Shown here in pieces: positions 19,401 through 23,006 of a stretch of DNA of 23,006 nt; position 1 is the first letter of the stretch; each line of letters starts with the position of its first letter. The stretch comes from Ettlia oleoabundans (taxonomy: Eukaryota; Chlorophyta; Chlorophyceae; Chlamydomonadales): NCBI GenBank assembly GCA_019693395.1, contig JAAMXP010001102.1:7850-30855 (forward strand), in the 5' to 3' direction. The notes beneath the pieces were generated by a model, which had not been told where the DNA came from, searched no databases, and was given only the letters and a program-made list of their open reading frames with translations. The position numbers and the translations under genes are program-made.

Positions 19401-19989
19401 AGCAGGTGGAGCGTTGGGCTTGGGCTGCAAGGGTTAGGTGAATGGGGTATTCCGCATGCGAACTGCCCTGTTGTGCTGGCCCAGCTCTTAACCTGGCGCT
19501 TCATCAACCCGTGATGACTCACACTGCAGAGTGCCCATGCAAAGCAGCAACGTGCTACATTATATGTATATACATGAGGCATTCATGAAGGTCTGCAGCA
19601 GAAGCGCCCACACAGAAGGAGAGGCACGAGAAAAACGCAAGGAAACTCTTTGGCGTGAGCTGGGGCATGTGAGTGAGCTGGGTCAACGAAAATGAAATTT
19701 GAAGCAGCACGTGGGGTGCTACATTATGCAATGTGCGTGATGCTAAGCGCTGAGAATGAAAAGGCAGCGCAGCAGGGATTTTGGCTGCAACCAGCGAGAC
19801 CTGGGTGTGCTGGATACTTTCGGTTATTGCCGCAACAGCCAAAACAGGGTGAATTGGAGCTGCCCAAGGCCGTCCCTTGCTTCACGAAGCGTGATTGTTA
19901 CCGCCCACCTGTCGCTACTCTGGCACGTTGCCAAGCTGCTAGATTGTGCTGTGGATCTCAGACAGCCTGCCAGTCAACGGGGGCCTGTG
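19401..19989. other. Convergent intergenic region, no gene seen
   Basis: About 590 bases between the stops of the coiled-coil gene (plus) and the last gene (minus). I found no TGTAA on either strand here. The open frame from 19692 shows no recognisable protein and is read as 3' untranslated sequence. Confidence 0.45.
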
Positions 19990-22900
19990 TCACAGCCGCA
20001 GTCGCCCCTGCACCTCCGCCGCCAATTCGTCCATGACATGGCGCGGCGGCGTGACGCTGTGAAGCGTGAAGGGGGCGGTGCTGTAGCTGTGAAGGTCAAG
20101 CTCTCCCACCCCTGTGGGCGAGTGAGGGTCGATCAACTCGCGCTCGTCGTCATGTACAAGTCCACCCTGCATAGCAGGCACAGCGGGCACAGCAGGCAAG
20201 GCAAGCATGTCAGGCACAGCAGGCCAGCAGGTGTTTGAAGAGACTTGCTTAGATGGGTTAGACATGCTCTTGAAGCACAGAAGCCAGCAAGACCAGAAAT
20301 AACAACGCATGCCGGGCGAAGCAGCTGCGATGGATACTGCGGGTCAAGGAGCATGGGGTTTGTTGAGCAAGCAAAGCTGCTGCGGGCGGTGGAGGCAGCC
20401 ACAGTCGGCAGCAGCCAGCAGCAGCAGCAGCCACGCACAGGCCCATCATCAGCCCACCAGCCCCACCCACCAGCACTTCTCCCACCACCACCAGCACCCA
20501 GCAGCTGCACTCACCTCCACCGCTGCCATAGGGTTCAGCCCTGGCGGTATGCCTGAGCAGCGCACGTTTTCACCACCCCTGAAGCTGAAGCTGCTGCGGC
20601 GGCGGGGCCCATAGGGGCTGGCAGGCGCTTCTGGGTGCTCCCCATTAACAGCGGTGCCAGACGTGGGGGCAGGGCTGCTGGCATCCACCCCAGGTGGTGA
20701 CGCCCCTGCATCCTCATCAGTTTCCTGACCATTTCCTGCCTCACCCTCTGCCGCCTCACGGGTGTATACCTGCAACAAGACACATGCGCAGTGGCCAGGT
20801 ATCAACCTGCAACTGCACGGCACTGGCCAGTAGCAGTAGTGTGGCAGGCAGGGTGCAACAAAACAGCAGCCCCGCCCTCGTCCATCCCATTAAGGAAATT
20901 CATGGAACGAAACAAAATACGCAAGGCTGCTCACTAGACCCCATAATACAAGGTATGTAGAGGGCAGCCAGGCAGTCTAATTCCCGCCATGCACCGACCC
21001 CAGCTCACCACCAGCACCTCCTCCTCCTCCTCCTCCTCCTGCCCCTCCTCTCCCCCTCCAGCCTTCTTTCTGTCACTGGCGGTGGTAGCGTCCCACACCT
21101 CTGAGCCTCGGTCACCAGAGAGCCAGCTAGAGCGGAAGGGCTGCCGCTGGTCGCGGTCGTGGTAGCTGGCTCGGGGCGACTGGGCGGTGGCAAAGTCGTA
21201 GGATTTAGCCAAACGGAAATCGCCTGCAAAATGATCCGGAAATTATGTTGTGTGACAGCAGATTGGCTGGAAAGTGGGGTCCTGTGCGTGTGGGTTGTTT
21301 GGTGGAGGGAGGAGCTTGCTCAGCAGACTACAAGCATGCGACAGTGCCATTGGTGGCACCACGCATGTGCCCTGCTGCCTAGGGTGCGCTTGTGCTAATG
21401 TGCATGTACTGCAGGCATGCTAAAGAGGTACACATCTTGACCAGCTGGTGTACTGCAGTGGTACCGCACCCGACTTGCTGGCCTTCATGGTCAGCGTGTG
21501 CCTGAAGGAGCGATCCTCCTCCTGTTCAGCAGCAGCCTGCACCAGCACCGGGGCGGTCAACAGCAAGTGAAGGTGATGAAGTGTCCTTGAATTATCACGT
21601 GACATTTGCACATTGCCGCTGATGCAGTAGCCGTGCATGCTGTGTGGCAACAAAGCTGTGTGGCAACCAATAAAACTGCCGGCCAGCCCAGGTGCAGATG
21701 CACAGGAAGCCAGCCAGCAGGAGAATAAAAAGTCGAAGCCAGCCAGCGGCCCACCATCAACTCTTAACTCTAAAGCCAGCCTCACCTCCGCGGCTACCTC
21801 TGATGCAAAGTCTCGCATGGGCGCCACGGCATCGGCGGCGCTTGCTGACAACCCCGAGGGGTGGATGTTTGGTGTGTGTGGTGCGGGCACCAATGTAGCG
21901 CCGGACACGATTTCATCGCTGCTCCTGGGGCTCATATCTTCCTCACCCTGCCCATGCCCTTGGCTCTGGCTCTGGCTCTGGCTGTGGCACTGCCCCTGCT
22001 GCGGCAGGCCGCCAGCTGTGGCACCCGCCCCCGATGGGGTGCTGCTGGGCGGCAGCGACTGTACGGAAGCAAATGCCAAGTCCTCGCTGCCGCCTGCTGC
22101 CCGTTCCTCCGCTCGCTCCTACGCAGGTTGGAGAAAACAACTGAGATTAGGAGGGTGAGTCACACCATATCTTTAATGAGATCAATCCTCTGCCCCCCTA
22201 TTCAACACCTTATGAATCATGGGTCCACCCAGCCATCGTGCACACATGACCGCCATCATGCCAGTGCTACCACCACCACAACCACCCATCCACCGACTCA
22301 CACACCTCATGGTGCATCAGCTCCTGACGCATCAGCTCAGCATTGGTGCTGGTCACATCAAACAGGCTTGCTATCTCAACCTTGGCTTGCTGCAGCATTG
22401 CAGTCGATAAACACGGAAAACAAATGAACGGAGTACAGCAGGTGGTGGAAATGTGGCGAAGTCGCGTTTATAGGCGCAAACACAGCGGGCTGCAACTTAG
22501 ACTGCCGCTGCCTGATGGCTTTGCGCTCCGAGTAAATTAACTGTATTGACGAGCCGCATTGTGCAAGTCGGCGGAGGAAGATCACCCGCGAAGCCTGTTG
22601 TAACCGGCTGAGTAACAGCAATAAGGCTTCCCACGCGTGCAAGCAACACCGGGGGGGCTTGTACTTATGTTTCGACAACAGCACAGCACAGCACAGCACA
22701 GCACAGCACAGCACAGCAGCCAGGCAGATCGCCTCACCTCCAGTGTGGAGAGCAACAGGCTGCTGTCTAGGTGTGGCAGCATGGCTGCCCTGCGCCGCGC
22801 CCACCTCACATTCTCCTCTATCACCTCCCGACACCGGGACGCCTCAACACCCCTGGCGCACGCATCTGCCACCAGGTATTCCAGCTCGGAAACCTGCAGC

Positions 22901-23006
22901 CATGGCGTGGAAGTAACAGGGGAGGAACATCGCCGGCAAAGTGGCTGGAGCGATTGGGAAGGGGAGCGGCTGTGCAGCCAGCTGGGTGGGGGGGGGGGGG
23001 GGGGGG
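19990..23006 (-). CDS. Uncharacterised protein, C-terminal 428+ residues (partial at right edge)
   Basis: Seven phase-matched exons: 22893-22738, 22389-22306, 22118-21786, 21536-21470, 21223-21009, 20769-20515, 20166-19990. The 5' part lies beyond the right edge, since the first visible exon begins at an acceptor. The first exon is a compact helical segment (VSELEYLVADACARGVEASR, then a W/R-rich helix, MLPHLDSSLLLSTLE). The second continues helical (QAKVEIASLFDVTSTNAELM). The middle is low complexity: an SQSQSQSQ run from CTG/TGG repeats, and a seven-Glu run coded by CTC triplets at about 21020-21040. Later segments contain PRRRSSFSFRGGENVR, a basic-Ser stretch like a kinase target, and a conserved-looking C-terminal block (GGLVHDDERELIDPHSPTG ... 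HVMDELAAEVQGRLRL). I do not recognise the family. Confidence 0.68.
22677..22716. repeat. CACAG pentanucleotide microsatellite
   Basis: Seven or so tandem copies of a five-base CACAG/GCACA unit. It lies in the intron between the first two visible exons of the right-edge gene and does not affect coding. Confidence 0.9.
22986..23006. repeat. Poly-G run at the window's right edge
   Basis: The last about 20 bases are G. It sits in the intron upstream of exon 22893-22738. Such tracts often mark contig or gap edges in algal assemblies, so the true length is doubtful. Confidence 0.8.

Noticed and set aside
22677..22716. Regular short repeats resembling a CRISPR-like array
   Set aside because: It is a plain pentanucleotide microsatellite without spacers, in a eukaryotic intron.

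Overview
The window looks like nuclear DNA from a green alga (Chlorophyta; class not determined). Genes are split by many introns of roughly 100-400 bases, nearly all GT...GCAG. TGTAA, the usual chlorophyte polyadenylation motif, lies downstream of several stop codons. The recognisable products are plastid and mitochondrial eukaryotic proteins. Exon coordinates below were worked out by hand from splice motifs, conserved protein motifs and reading-phase continuity. No transcript or database evidence was available.

Left part (1-9,300). The 5' portion of a plastid uroporphyrinogen decarboxylase gene (heme/chlorophyll synthesis) runs off the left edge on the minus strand. It is head-to-head with a small membrane-anchored J-domain protein (1544-2325, plus). 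Next on the plus strand is an LEA-like protein with an organelle-type leader, built from a three-exon block present twice in tandem (2617-4771). Mitochondrial complex I subunit NDUFA12 follows (6441-5331, minus), head-to-head with a membrane di-iron fatty acid hydroxylase-family protein (7139-8975, plus). The shared promoter between these two contains a perfect 20-base palindrome.

Middle (9,500-18,700, all minus). A 21-exon gene (16793-9509) encodes a predicted 863-residue protein. Most of it is Ala/Lys/Glu-rich, LEA-like amphipathic helix, and a four-cysteine module lies near its C-terminus. Every exon junction is phase-consistent. Just upstream lies a short gene (18693-17724, 109 residues) that repeats only its N-terminal exons, in the same order and with the same phases at the comparable junctions: a partial tandem duplicate.

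Right part (18,700-23,006). A small coiled-coil protein of unknown function (18722-19400, plus) starts 28 bases from the start of the short paralogue. The last gene (minus, seven exons ending at 19990) encodes at least 428 residues of an unrecognised, partly low-complexity protein and continues past the right edge, which is a poly-G run.

The most interesting content is the LEA-like material: two independent LEA-like genes plus a truncated relative within about 16 kb, each showing exon duplication or mosaic growth. LEA-type helices are classically linked to desiccation, freezing or salt tolerance, but a stress role here is inference.
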